Assembly (NCBI GenBank): GCA_050954785.1
Contig: JBPBQO010000139.1
Span: 1-21,389 of the forward strand
Length of the DNA: 21,389 nt
From: Lichenicola sp050954785
GTDB lineage: Bacteria; Pseudomonadota; Alphaproteobacteria; Acetobacterales; Acetobacteraceae
Direction: 5' to 3'
The notes below the pieces were generated by a model, which ran no database searches, was not told where the DNA came from, and saw only the letters and a list, made by a program, of their open reading frames with translations. Made by a program: the position numbers and the translations under genes. Of this stretch, positions 1 through 6,987 are shown one piece after another; the first letter of the stretch is position 1, and every line of letters starts with the position of its first letter.

Positions 1-175
1 GCTCCATCTTGCGGGCGCGACGGACGGCCTCGGCAGCTTCACGCGCACGTCGCTCGGACGGCTTCTCGTAATGCCGGCGCAGCTTCATCTCGCGAAAGAT
101 GCCTTCGCGCTGCATCTTCTTCTTGAGCGCCTTGAGCGCCTGATCGACATTGTTGTCACGGACAAGAACCTGCAC
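1..175 (-). CDS. rpsU: 30S ribosomal protein S21 (partial, 3' end outside window)
   Basis: Small-subunit ribosomal protein bS21, which acts in translation initiation on the 30S subunit. On the minus strand the product reads VQVLVRDNNVDQALKALKKK, followed by a basic stretch with REGIFREMKLRRHYEKPSE and an Arg/Ala-rich tail, the family signature. The start is GTG (complement of 173-175), preceded by an AGGAG-like ribosome binding site about 12 bases upstream. The nearest upstream ATG is out of frame. About 58 codons are visible and the stop lies beyond position 1. It is transcribed away from def. The family identification is secure; only the exact start is slightly uncertain. Confidence 0.93.
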   Translation of the reverse strand, partial: MQVLVRDNNVDQALKALKKKMQREGIFREMKLRRHYEKPSERRAREAAEAVRRARKME

Positions 176-274
176 TGGGCCGTCATCTCCTGGTCGGACG
201 TCGGGCGCCGCATTGGGGGGCGTCGACGTGGCTTGATGTCGGGAACCACAAGCGCGATTCCCGAAGAGGCGCGG

Positions 275-304
275 GCTATAGCATGATGGCGTTCACATGC
301 ACAA
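275..304 (-). promoter_or_regulatory. weak candidate promoter for rpsU
   Basis: On the minus strand a TTGTGC hexamer (299-304) and a TATAGC hexamer (275-280) are separated by 18 bases, about 100 bases upstream of the rpsU start. The -10 match is fair and the -35 match is poor, so this is only a suggestion. Confidence 0.25.
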
Positions 305-329
305 TTCATTCGCACTGCCATTCCCACGC

Positions 330-360
330 AGGCCGATCGGGCCTACCGAATTCCAATTCG
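330..360. repeat. two adjacent short inverted repeats upstream of def
   Basis: AGGCC-GATCG-GGCCT (330-344) is followed two bases later by CGAATT-CC-AATTCG (347-360). Both have perfect arms. They lie 23-53 bases ahead of the def start in the divergent rpsU/def gap. They could be operator half-sites or leader structure; no function is evident. Confidence 0.4.
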
Positions 361-382
361 AGTCAATGTTCGAGGACGCTGC

Positions 383-916
383 ATGGCTTTGCTGAAGATT
401 GCCCGAATGGGCCACCCGGTATTGCTCGGGCGTGCCGAACCGGTCCAGGACCCGACGTCGCCGGCGATCGGCCAGCTTATCGAGGACATGATCGAGACGA
501 TGGTGGATGCCAGCGGTGCCGGATTGGCGGCCCCGCAGGTCCATATCCCACTGAGATTATTCATCTATACGGTGCCGGCGGCACGCAGTAGCGACGGCGA
601 TCCGCCACGCGAAGTGGATGCGCTGATCAACCCGGTACTGACGCCGATCGGTGATGAAATCGCCGTGCAGACCGAAGGATGCCTGTCGATACCGGGATGG
701 CGTGGTGCGGTGCCTCGTCACGCCAGGATCCGTTACGAGGGCCTGGACCGGCATGGTGAACCCGTGTCCGGTGAGGCGACAGGCTTTCTGGCACTCGTGC
801 TGCAGCATGAAAACGACCACCTGGACGGGATTCTCTACCCAATGCGCATGACTGATCTGCGCCTGTTGGGCTTCGAGCAGGAAATCGCGCGCTACGCCAT
901 GAGTGTCGGATCGTGA
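383..916 (+). CDS. def: peptide deformylase
   Basis: Removes the N-terminal formyl group from nascent proteins in the cytoplasm. The 177-residue product has all three metal/active-site motifs: GAGLAAPQ (residues 45-52), EGCLS (98-102, with Cys100 as metal ligand) and HENDH (142-146, with His142 and His146 as ligands and Glu143 as catalytic residue). Length is normal for the family. The ATG at 383 has a GAGGA ribosome binding site six bases upstream. The stop overlaps the GTG of the next gene (GTGA at 913-916), which points to translational coupling with the COQ9 family gene. It is not next to fmt in this window. Identification is confident; whether it is the main or a second deformylase of the genome cannot be told. 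Confidence 0.95.
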   Translation: MALLKIARMGHPVLLGRAEPVQDPTSPAIGQLIEDMIETMVDASGAGLAAPQVHIPLRLFIYTVPAARSSDGDPPREVDALINPVLTPIGDEIAVQTEGCLSIPGWRGAVPRHARIRYEGLDRHGEPVSGEATGFLALVLQHENDHLDGILYPMRMTDLRLLGFEQEIARYAMSVGS

Positions 917-1617
917 AAAGGATGCTCGGCATGGTGATGCCGTTCTGGTCGGCACTCGGCAGCATATCCAACATGGTCGGTGGCATGGGAGGCGGATTGG
1001 TGCCCCCGTTCGTGCATCATCCGGCACGTGACGCGGCGGTCCGGGCCATGCTCCCGCTGGTTCCGGAGACCGGTTGGACCAGGCAGACGCTCAGGTCGGC
1101 GGCAGGCGAGGACGCCGAGTTCCTGTTTCCGGGAGGTCCGGCCGAGATGGTGGAGGCCCATAGCGACCTTGGCGACAGGATGATGGAAGAGGGTGGCCGG
1201 TCGATTGCCGAGACACGGGTCAGCCGGCGGGTTCAGGCGCTGATCCTGTTGCGGCTCGAACAGGCTGAGCTGGATCGCGATGCGGTTCGTCGTGGCTTGT
1301 CGTTGCTGTCGATGCCGGGGAACCGCGGTGCCGCAGTGCGCAGCCTGGCACGAACCGTCGATACGATCTGGCACGCGGCTGGCGACCAGTCCGCCGACAT
1401 GAGTTGGTACAGCAAGCGAGCCCTGCTCGCCGGTGTCTATACGTCGACGCTGCTCTATTGGCTGAAGCGCGGATCAGGCCAGGATACGGAAGAATTTCTC
1501 GATCGTCAGCTCGCGATGGTTGCCCGGCTGGGCAGCATCAGGCGGCACGCCGGCAAGCCTCCGTTCGCCGCACGCCCTGCCGCCGGACGGGAGGAGCGGG
1601 AGCGGCCGCACGTCTAG
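913..1617 (+). CDS. COQ9 family ubiquinone biosynthesis protein
   Basis: COQ9 proteins are lipid-binding accessory factors of ubiquinone synthesis, known from mitochondria and alphaproteobacteria. The 234-residue product shows the family pattern: RDAAVRAMLPLVPETGWT (about residues 37-55), LFPGGPAEMVEAHS (about 72-86), then TVDTIWHAAGD followed by a WYSKRALLAGVYTSTLLYW stretch near the C-terminus. The GTG start overlaps the def stop by four bases. A downstream ATG (922) is also possible, and the first 35 residues are Met/Gly-rich and not conserved family sequence. The last 20 residues are Arg/Ala-rich and probably disordered. I infer that it supports quinone synthesis; the local neighbours add nothing specific. 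Confidence 0.87.
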   Translation: MKRMLGMVMPFWSALGSISNMVGGMGGGLVPPFVHHPARDAAVRAMLPLVPETGWTRQTLRSAAGEDAEFLFPGGPAEMVEAHSDLGDRMMEEGGRSIAETRVSRRVQALILLRLEQAELDRDAVRRGLSLLSMPGNRGAAVRSLARTVDTIWHAAGDQSADMSWYSKRALLAGVYTSTLLYWLKRGSGQDTEEFLDRQLAMVARLGSIRRHAGKPPFAARPAAGREERERPHV

Positions 1618-1676
1618 TCTTCGTGCAGAGGCAATACGCCGACTGAAGTTCGACGGGCCTCCGCGGGAGAGCGGTC

Positions 1677-2402
1677 ATGCAGTTGGATAACAAGGTTGCC
1701 GTGGTGACTGGTGCTTCGGCCGGGATCGGTGCTGCGATCGCCACGGAGCTGGCCCGTGCGGGGGCGAGGCTGGTTCTTACCGGCCGACGAGAGGATCGGC
1801 TGCAGGAAGTTGCCCGTTCGATCGGGACGGACTGCGTGATCCTGGCCGCCGACATCGCCGATCCGTCAACGCCGGAACGATTGCTGCAACTGGCACAGGA
1901 TCGTTTCGGACAATCCGATATCGTCATCAACAATGCCGGGGTGCTGACCGTCGGGCCACTCGAGACGATCGATCTCGATGAGCTGAGCCAGATGATCCGC
2001 ATCAATTTCGAGGCGGTGGTGCGCTCGTCTTACGTGTTTGCACGGGTGTTCAAGGCGCAAAAATCAGGCGCCATCATCAATCTGTCGAGCATCGGAGCAT
2101 ATCTGACCGCGTCGATGGGCGGTGTGTACGGCGGCCTGAAGCAGGCACTGGATACCTTCACCCAGGCGCTTCGGATCGAACTGGCAGGAACTGGCGTGAA
2201 AGTCGGCTCGATCGCACCAGGCACGACCCAAACCGAGATATTTCGAGATATGCGTGCGAGGGGCGAGAAGGGCTGGGACGAATATATCGCTACGCCGCTG
2301 CAAGGCGAAGATATCGCGGCTGCGGTTCGTTTCATGCTGGAACAGCCCGACCGGGCGACGGTAGCCCGGCTCCTGCTGGTATCTTCGGACGATGCGCACT
2401 GA
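1677..2402 (+). CDS. SDR family NAD(P)-dependent oxidoreductase
   Basis: Classical short-chain dehydrogenase/reductase of 241 residues, within the usual 240-260 range. Visible motifs: TGASAGIG cofactor loop (11-18), NNAG (85-88), catalytic Ser in INLSS (137/138), and YGGLK (Tyr151, Lys155). After the active site comes PGTTQTEIF, the usual PG loop. TGRR at 35-38, after the second beta strand, suggests NADP(H) preference through its arginines. The ATG at 1677 has a GGGAGAG ribosome binding site. The sequence most resembles the YdfG/serine dehydrogenase-like group of SDRs, but the substrate cannot be assigned. It converges on ilvE with only 16 bases between the stops. Confidence 0.9.
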   Translation: MQLDNKVAVVTGASAGIGAAIATELARAGARLVLTGRREDRLQEVARSIGTDCVILAADIADPSTPERLLQLAQDRFGQSDIVINNAGVLTVGPLETIDLDELSQMIRINFEAVVRSSYVFARVFKAQKSGAIINLSSIGAYLTASMGGVYGGLKQALDTFTQALRIELAGTGVKVGSIAPGTTQTEIFRDMRARGEKGWDEYIATPLQGEDIAAAVRFMLEQPDRATVARLLLVSSDDAH

Positions 2403-2418
2403 CGCACCGTCCTTTCGA

Positions 2419-3321
2419 TCAGGCGGCGAGTGTCGCCTGCACCTGCTCGGGCGATGTGCGGACCAGCGCTTCGTAATCGGTCAGCAGCATCTGGGTGATC
2501 GGGCCGGGAGCGAATGTCAGCTTGTCGATTTGACGGACCGGCGTGACCTCGGCGGCGGTGCCGGCGAGGAACACTTCGGTCGCCTGCGCCATCTCTTCGG
2601 GCATGATGATCCGCTCGATGACTTCGATCTGGCGCTTGCCGGCAAGCGCCATGACGGTGCGGCGGGTAATGCCGTCGAGGAAGCAGTCCGGGATCGGGGT
2701 GTGCAGCTTGCCGTCCATCACGAAGAAGATGTTGGCGCCGGTGGCTTCCGCGACCCGTCCTCGCCAGTCGAGCATGAGCGCGTCGTTGAACCCGTCGAGC
2801 TCGACGGCATGCTTGGACATGGTGCCGGTCATGTAGAGGCCCGCAGCCTTCGACTTGGTCGGTGCGGTCTCGGGGTGGGGACGCTTCCAGGGCGCCATGC
2901 CGAGCCGGACGCCGGCCATGCGGTCGGACCCGAACAGGTTGGGCCAGCTCCAGACGGCGATCATCAGATGGATCTTGGTCGCCTGGGCCGAAACTGACAG
3001 CTGTTCCGAACCGCGCCAGGCGAGCGGGCGGACATAGGCATTGGTCATGTTGTTGGCGGCAAGCACCTGGATGCAGGCGGCATCGATCGCCTCGGCGCTA
3101 TAGGGGATCTCGAAGCCGAGGATACGGCCGCTCTCGACCAATCGCTCGGTATGCTCGCGCAGCTTGAAGATATGGCCTTCATAGGCCCGCTCGCCCTCGA
3201 ATACGGCGCTGGCATAGTGCAGACCATGGGACAGGACGTGCAACCGGGCATCGCGCCAGGGGATCAGCTCGCCATCCCACCAGATCAGCCCATCCCTGTC
3301 GTCGAACGGAATGAGTGTCAT
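2419..3321 (-). CDS. ilvE: branched-chain amino acid aminotransferase
   Basis: PLP-dependent fold-type IV transaminase that interconverts leucine, isoleucine and valine with their 2-oxo acids, using glutamate/2-oxoglutarate. It is 300 residues long, typical for the family. The N-terminal part has WWDGELIPWRDARLHVLSHG and then the cofactor-domain approach AVFEGERAYEG. The PLP lysine is most likely Lys158 in KSKAAGLY, and the acidic cofactor contact is Glu192 in AEATGANIFF. DCFLDGITRRTV, AQATEVFLAGTAAEVTPV and the C-terminal end all fit IlvE. A ribosome binding site (AAAGGA) lies about eight bases before the ATG. It is divergent from the MarR operon, and its predicted -35 element lies inside an inverted repeat, which suggests control by the neighbouring MarR protein. 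D-amino acid aminotransferase is an alternative member of the fold, but motif and length favour IlvE. Confidence 0.93.
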   Translation of the reverse strand: MTLIPFDDRDGLIWWDGELIPWRDARLHVLSHGLHYASAVFEGERAYEGHIFKLREHTERLVESGRILGFEIPYSAEAIDAACIQVLAANNMTNAYVRPLAWRGSEQLSVSAQATKIHLMIAVWSWPNLFGSDRMAGVRLGMAPWKRPHPETAPTKSKAAGLYMTGTMSKHAVELDGFNDALMLDWRGRVAEATGANIFFVMDGKLHTPIPDCFLDGITRRTVMALAGKRQIEVIERIIMPEEMAQATEVFLAGTAAEVTPVRQIDKLTFAPGPITQMLLTDYEALVRTSPEQVQATLAA

Positions 3322-3353
3322 CGGCCGGATCCTTTGGGCTGCATGTCCCGGTT

Positions 3354-3380
3354 GCTATAAGGCGCCTTTCATTAAGTCAA
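3354..3380 (-). promoter_or_regulatory. candidate ilvE promoter
   Basis: On the minus strand TTGACT (3375-3380) and TATAGC (3354-3359) resemble -35 and -10 elements. Their spacing is 15 bases, or 17 if TAGCAA is taken as the -10. The region is clearly AT-rich against its surroundings and sits 33-59 bases upstream of the ilvE ATG. Confidence 0.4.
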
Positions 3381-3395
3381 TGAAGCTGTCTTAAT
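3371..3395. promoter_or_regulatory. 25-bp inverted repeat, candidate MarR operator
   Basis: ATTAAGTCA and TGTCTTAAT form 9-base arms with one mismatch around a 7-base centre (ATGAAGC). The repeat lies between divergent ilvE and marR and covers the predicted ilvE -35 hexamer. MarR-family dimers typically bind AT-rich palindromes of about this size in divergent promoters, so autoregulation and control of ilvE are plausible inferences. A second perfect palindrome, AAGGCGCCTT, lies at 3359-3368. Confidence 0.45.
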
Positions 3396-3440
3396 TCGTG
3401 GTGTGCAGCGCGCGCATGGACGCTGCGTGAACGAGGCCGG

Positions 3441-4055
3441 ATGGAGCAGAAGAACATCGTGCATAACCTGTCGACCGGCGTTGCGGCGGGCGCTGCGGGG
3501 TCATCCCCGGGTCTGCCAGGTACTGGCAACCATCCGGACGGTGGGGGCGCCGGCACGTCCTTGCTGTTCCTGCGCGAGGAGCAGATGCGGCTGGCGCAGG
3601 ATCTGTTCTTTTTCGCCTACCGGGATCTGACCGCGTCCGCCGATGTCATCCTGGAAGAACTCGATCTCGGTCGCGCGCATCATCGGGCGTTGCACTTCAT
3701 CGGACGCAGGCCGGGAATCGCGGTCAGCGAGCTGCTGGCGTTGCTGCGTATCACCAAGCAAAGCCTGGCGCGGGTTCTGGGTGAGCTGGTGTCGCGCGGC
3801 TACGTGCAGCCGACGCAGGGTCCACGCGATCGCCGACAGCGCCTGCTGAGCCTGACCGATGCCGGACGGGCACTCGAGCGGCGGCTGTTCGAGCGGCAGC
3901 GCGAGCGCATGGTCACCGCCTACCGCGAGGCCGGCGGTGCCGCCGTGGAGGGGTTCCGGCGGGTCATGCGTGGGGTGATGGACGAACAGACGCGCAGCCT
4001 GCTGGAGCCACGCGATACAGCGGCGACACCGGCGCTGCGACGGACGGTCGGCTGA
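3441..4055 (+). CDS. MarR family winged-helix transcriptional regulator (PetP-like)
   Basis: Cytoplasmic DNA-binding regulator of 204 residues. From about residue 40 the sequence LFLREEQMRLAQDLFFFAYR, then GRAHHRALHFIGRRPGIAVS, ELLALLRITKQSLARVLGEL and GPRDRRQRLLSLTDAGRALE gives the MarR dimerisation helix, winged helix and DR-R wing. The pattern resembles PetP of Rhodobacter, which lies beside the response regulator PetR. The first 38 residues are Gly/Pro-rich and poorly conserved, so a start downstream is possible. The chosen ATG has a GAGG only four bases upstream. The stop overlaps the next ATG (TGATG at 4053-4057). A candidate operator lies about 45-70 bases upstream. Ligand and targets are unknown. 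Confidence 0.87.
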   Translation: MEQKNIVHNLSTGVAAGAAGSSPGLPGTGNHPDGGGAGTSLLFLREEQMRLAQDLFFFAYRDLTASADVILEELDLGRAHHRALHFIGRRPGIAVSELLALLRITKQSLARVLGELVSRGYVQPTQGPRDRRQRLLSLTDAGRALERRLFERQRERMVTAYREAGGAAVEGFRRVMRGVMDEQTRSLLEPRDTAATPALRRTVG

Positions 4056-4771
4056 TGGTCGACAGCGCGATGCATGCCGCCGAGGCCGCCCATGTGCTGG
4101 TGGTGGATGACGACGCACGGCTGCGCAGCCTGCTGCAGCGTTACCTGGCCGAGCAGGGCTTCCGCATCTCGACCGCCGCCAACGCTGCCGACGCGCGCCG
4201 GCTGCTCGGGTCGATGCGTCCCGATGCCATGGTGCTGGACGTGACCATGCCGGGCGAGAACGGGCTGGAACTGACCCATGCGTTGCGGAAGGAAGGGCAT
4301 GGCATGCCGATCCTGTTGCTGACCGCGCGCGGCGAGCCGGAGGACCGGATCGCCGGGCTGGAGGCAGGGTCGGACGACTACCTCGGCAAGCCGTTCGAGC
4401 CACGCGAGCTGCTGCTGCGTCTGCGTGCATTGCTGCGCCGGATCGGGCCGCCGGCACCAACCGAGAATGCGCGTCCGGTACGACTGGGAACGATGGAGTT
4501 CGACCCGGTTCGTGGGTTGCTGGAGAGCCCGCAGGGTCCGGTACATCTGACCGGCGGCGAGTCGGCGCTGCTGACGGTGTTGGCACGCCATCCGAACGAG
4601 GTCATGTCGCGCGAGATCATCGCCCGTATTCTCGAGATGGACGAGGCGGGCGAACGGGCCATCGACGTGCAGGTGACGCGCCTGCGACGCCGGATCGAGG
4701 CCGACCCGCGCGAGCCGCGCTTCCTGCATACGGTGCGCGGACGCGGCTACGTGCTCAAGCCCGGTCTCTGA
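4055..4771 (+). CDS. OmpR/PetR-type response regulator
   Basis: Two-component transcription factor of 238 residues. The receiver domain (about 12-128) has the acidic cluster Asp18-Asp20, the phosphoacceptor Asp62 in VLDVTMPG, Thr90 in LLLTARG and Lys112 in GKPFEP. The C-terminal winged helix (about 143-236) has LTGGESALLTVLARHP, then DVQVTRLRRRIE and FLHTVRGRGYVL, the OmpR/PhoB signature. The start codon overlaps the MarR stop by one base, so the two are translationally coupled. The histidine kinase follows five bases after the stop and is the likely partner. The MarR-plus-regulator order resembles petP-petR, where PetR is needed for cytochrome synthesis in Rhodobacter. The equivalent role here is inference. 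Confidence 0.93.
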   Translation: MVDSAMHAAEAAHVLVVDDDARLRSLLQRYLAEQGFRISTAANAADARRLLGSMRPDAMVLDVTMPGENGLELTHALRKEGHGMPILLLTARGEPEDRIAGLEAGSDDYLGKPFEPRELLLRLRALLRRIGPPAPTENARPVRLGTMEFDPVRGLLESPQGPVHLTGGESALLTVLARHPNEVMSREIIARILEMDEAGERAIDVQVTRLRRRIEADPREPRFLHTVRGRGYVLKPGL

Positions 4772-4776
4772 CCATA

Positions 4777-6237
4777 ATGCGGCCGGACGACAGACCCGCC
4801 CCGTCGGTCGTCCTGGTCGTCAGCGACCGGCTGCTGCCTCCGGAACCGGTGGTTCAGCGGCACCGAAGCTGGAGCAAGCGCTTCAGGATCGGGTCGGGGA
4901 TCCGGACGCGGCTCGATCGGCCGATCAGGCGGATGCTGCCTCGGTCCCTGCTCGGACGCTCGCTGCTGATCCTGCTGATCCCGCTGCTGGTCACCCAGGC
5001 GATTTCGCTCGAGCTGTTCTACGGCAGTCATCTGAACGTCGTATCACGCAGGCTGTCGGGAGCGGTCGCCAGCGAGATCACCCAGACGCTGCTGCTGATG
5101 GACCGGATGCACAAGAAAACCGACCGCGACTGGATCATGCAGATCGCGGCATCGCAGTTCCAGCTCGGCATGACGATCCGTCCGCACATGCACCTGCTTC
5201 ACCTGGGATCGACCAACGTGCTCGGTCCGATGGACGAGGATCTTGCGGCGGCGCTCAGGCAGATCGGCCGGCCGTTCAGCGTGGACTGGGTCTCCGATCC
5301 GCACACGGTGAACATCCATATCCAGATGCCGGACGGCATTCTCGACATCGCGGCGCCACGCAAGCGGCTGGATGTCGGGCCGATCTGGCTGTTCGTGGCA
5401 TGGGTGGCCGGGAGCGCCCTGCTGCTGTTCATCATCGCCGCCCTGTTCATGCGCAACCAGGTCAGGGCGATCCGCCGGCTGGCACGCGCGGCGGAGGGGT
5501 TCGGCATGGGCAGGGACCCGGGCCCGATCCGGCCGGAGGGCGCCCAGGAGGTGCGCAAGGCGGCCAGCGCATTCAACCGCATGCAGGAGCGCATTCTCCG
5601 GTTCGTCGCACAGCGGACGGCGATGCTGGCCGGTGTGTCGCACGATTTGCGAACGCCGCTGACCCGCATGCGGCTGACGCTGGCGATGCTGCCGCAGAAA
5701 GGCCAGGTCGATGCCGCATCGCTGGTCCCCGACATCGGCGGCATGGTGGCCGACGTCGACGAAATGGACCGGATGATCGAGGGCTACCTGTCGTTCGCCC
5801 GGGGCGAGGGAGCCGAGCAGGCGGAAGCGGTGAACCTCCCGGTCATGCTGGAAGAGGTCGCGGCATCCGCACGGCGTGCCGGAACCGAGATCCTGGCCGT
5901 GTCTGCGCCGCCGATGCGTGACATCATGCTACGCCCCGGCGCGATCAGACGGGTGCTGGCCAACCTGCTGGAGAATGCGCGTCGGCATGGCGGTCGGGCC
6001 ATGCTGACGGCGGTAGCGGACTCGCGCGCGGTCGTGCTGCTGGTCGACGATGATGGGCCCGGCGTGCCGGACGACCGGCGCGAACAGGTGTTCCGCGCGT
6101 TCGAAAGCGGCAAGGGCGGTGGCACCGGACTCGGGCTGACCATCGCACGGGACATCATTCACGCGCATGGCGGCGATATCAGGCTGGAGCGGAGCCCGCT
6201 TGGGGGACTGCGCGCCCGGATCAGGCTCCCGTTCTAG
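4777..6237 (+). CDS. EnvZ-like membrane sensor histidine kinase
   Basis: Inner-membrane sensor kinase of 486 residues. Transmembrane segments lie at about 59-80 and 203-225 and enclose a periplasmic domain of about 120 residues. A HAMP linker follows (226-278), then the HisKA box AGVSHDLRTPLTRMRL (His289), an N box (NLLENARRHGG from Asn396), a G1 box (DDDGPGV, 414-420) and a G2 box (GTGLGL, 439-444). This is the EnvZ layout. It directly follows the response regulator and should phosphorylate it. The first 50 residues are basic and not conserved family sequence; the ATG at 4933 is an alternative start that retains the first membrane helix. The sensed signal is unknown. Confidence 0.92.
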   Translation: MRPDDRPAPSVVLVVSDRLLPPEPVVQRHRSWSKRFRIGSGIRTRLDRPIRRMLPRSLLGRSLLILLIPLLVTQAISLELFYGSHLNVVSRRLSGAVASEITQTLLLMDRMHKKTDRDWIMQIAASQFQLGMTIRPHMHLLHLGSTNVLGPMDEDLAAALRQIGRPFSVDWVSDPHTVNIHIQMPDGILDIAAPRKRLDVGPIWLFVAWVAGSALLLFIIAALFMRNQVRAIRRLARAAEGFGMGRDPGPIRPEGAQEVRKAASAFNRMQERILRFVAQRTAMLAGVSHDLRTPLTRMRLTLAMLPQKGQVDAASLVPDIGGMVADVDEMDRMIEGYLSFARGEGAEQAEAVNLPVMLEEVAASARRAGTEILAVSAPPMRDIMLRPGAIRRVLANLLENARRHGGRAMLTAVADSRAVVLLVDDDGPGVPDDRREQVFRAFESGKGGGTGLGLTIARDIIHAHGGDIRLERSPLGGLRARIRLPF

Positions 6238-6240
6238 CCT

Positions 6241-6261
6241 GGCATTCGGCATTCGGCATTC
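6241..6261. repeat. three tandem GGCATTC heptamers
   Basis: Three perfect, adjacent copies of GGCATTC fill the 28-base gap between the converging kinase and bamE stops. The array starts three bases after the kinase stop and ends four bases before the bamE stop. Confidence 0.9.
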
Positions 6262-6265
6262 CGCG

Positions 6266-6829
6266 TTACGGAAGCGTATTGCCGGCGCCGCCATGGCCGT
6301 AGCCGTTGTTGCTGCCGAGACCGGACGAGCCGCCGAGCGTGTCGCCGCCGAGGCCCATCGGGTTGTAGCGCCCGACATTTCCGATCAGCTGCTGCATGAA
6401 CGACGCATCGCTGCCGGGCGACGGGGTCACGTGGCCGACCATCGCGACGTCGTGGGCCTGGGCCTTATCGAGTCGGTGAAACTGGCGAAGCACGCCGCCC
6501 TGATCGAAATTCAGGACCAGCACCTGCTGCTTGTTGACCCTCGGGCGGGCGAGGGGCACCGGTGCGGTGATCTCGCCGATATAGAACCATGTATTGTCGT
6601 CGAACGTGGCACGCGACGTGGGGGAACCGAGCAGTGCCGTCACGTCGGCACGCGTCGTGGTTCCTGGAACCAGCGTATCGTAATCCTGCTTCTCGACCAT
6701 CTGGCCGCGGGCAGTCGGGATCGGTGTGAAGATGCTGCAACCGGTCAGGCCGACAGGAGCCAGCAACAGGACGGCACCGGCAAAGCGGGCAAGGGGAAGA
6801 TGGGCGCTGGCTTTGGCGACGGACCGCAT
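6266..6829 (-). CDS. bamE: outer membrane protein assembly factor BamE (SmpA/OmlA lipoprotein)
   Basis: Lipoprotein subunit of the BAM complex, which inserts beta-barrel proteins into the outer membrane. From the chosen ATG the product has 187 residues. It has a basic N-terminus, a hydrophobic stretch and a lipobox LTGC (Cys31). The BamE fold follows: LVPGTTTRADVTALLGSPTSRATFDDNTWFYIG (split here only by description), then VLVLNFDQGGVLRQF. The C-terminal 30 or so residues are a Gly/Asn/Ser-rich tail not seen in short BamE proteins. An in-frame ATG at 6883 is open, but it follows a TAGAAT -10-like hexamer too closely and has no ribosome binding site. The start at 6829 has GAAGGT about 11 bases upstream. 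It is divergent from yceD. Confidence 0.88.
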   Translation of the reverse strand: MRSVAKASAHLPLARFAGAVLLLAPVGLTGCSIFTPIPTARGQMVEKQDYDTLVPGTTTRADVTALLGSPTSRATFDDNTWFYIGEITAPVPLARPRVNKQQVLVLNFDQGGVLRQFHRLDKAQAHDVAMVGHVTPSPGSDASFMQQLIGNVGRYNPMGLGGDTLGGSSGLGSNNGYGHGGAGNTLP

Positions 6830-6987
6830 GACCTGGCGACTACCTTCTCGTTGATCGCGGCCGTTGCTCGGGCGCGCCGACATGCTCTAGTCGAATATTC
6901 TACCGAGCATCAGCGTCCGGTGCCCGATCGATCAACCGGTGTCAATCATTCCCGCATCCGAGCGGCACCAGAGAGGAAGCAGAAGCC

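Noticed and set aside
3550..3565. CGGCACGTCCTTGCT as a third sigma-54 promoter
   Set aside because: The GG to GC distance is 9 instead of 10 bases, and it lies within the 5' part of the marR gene.
3501..4586. 361-codon minus-strand open frame opposite marR and the response regulator
   Set aside because: It is antisense to two clear regulators, with Pro/Arg/Ala composition caused by GC bias.
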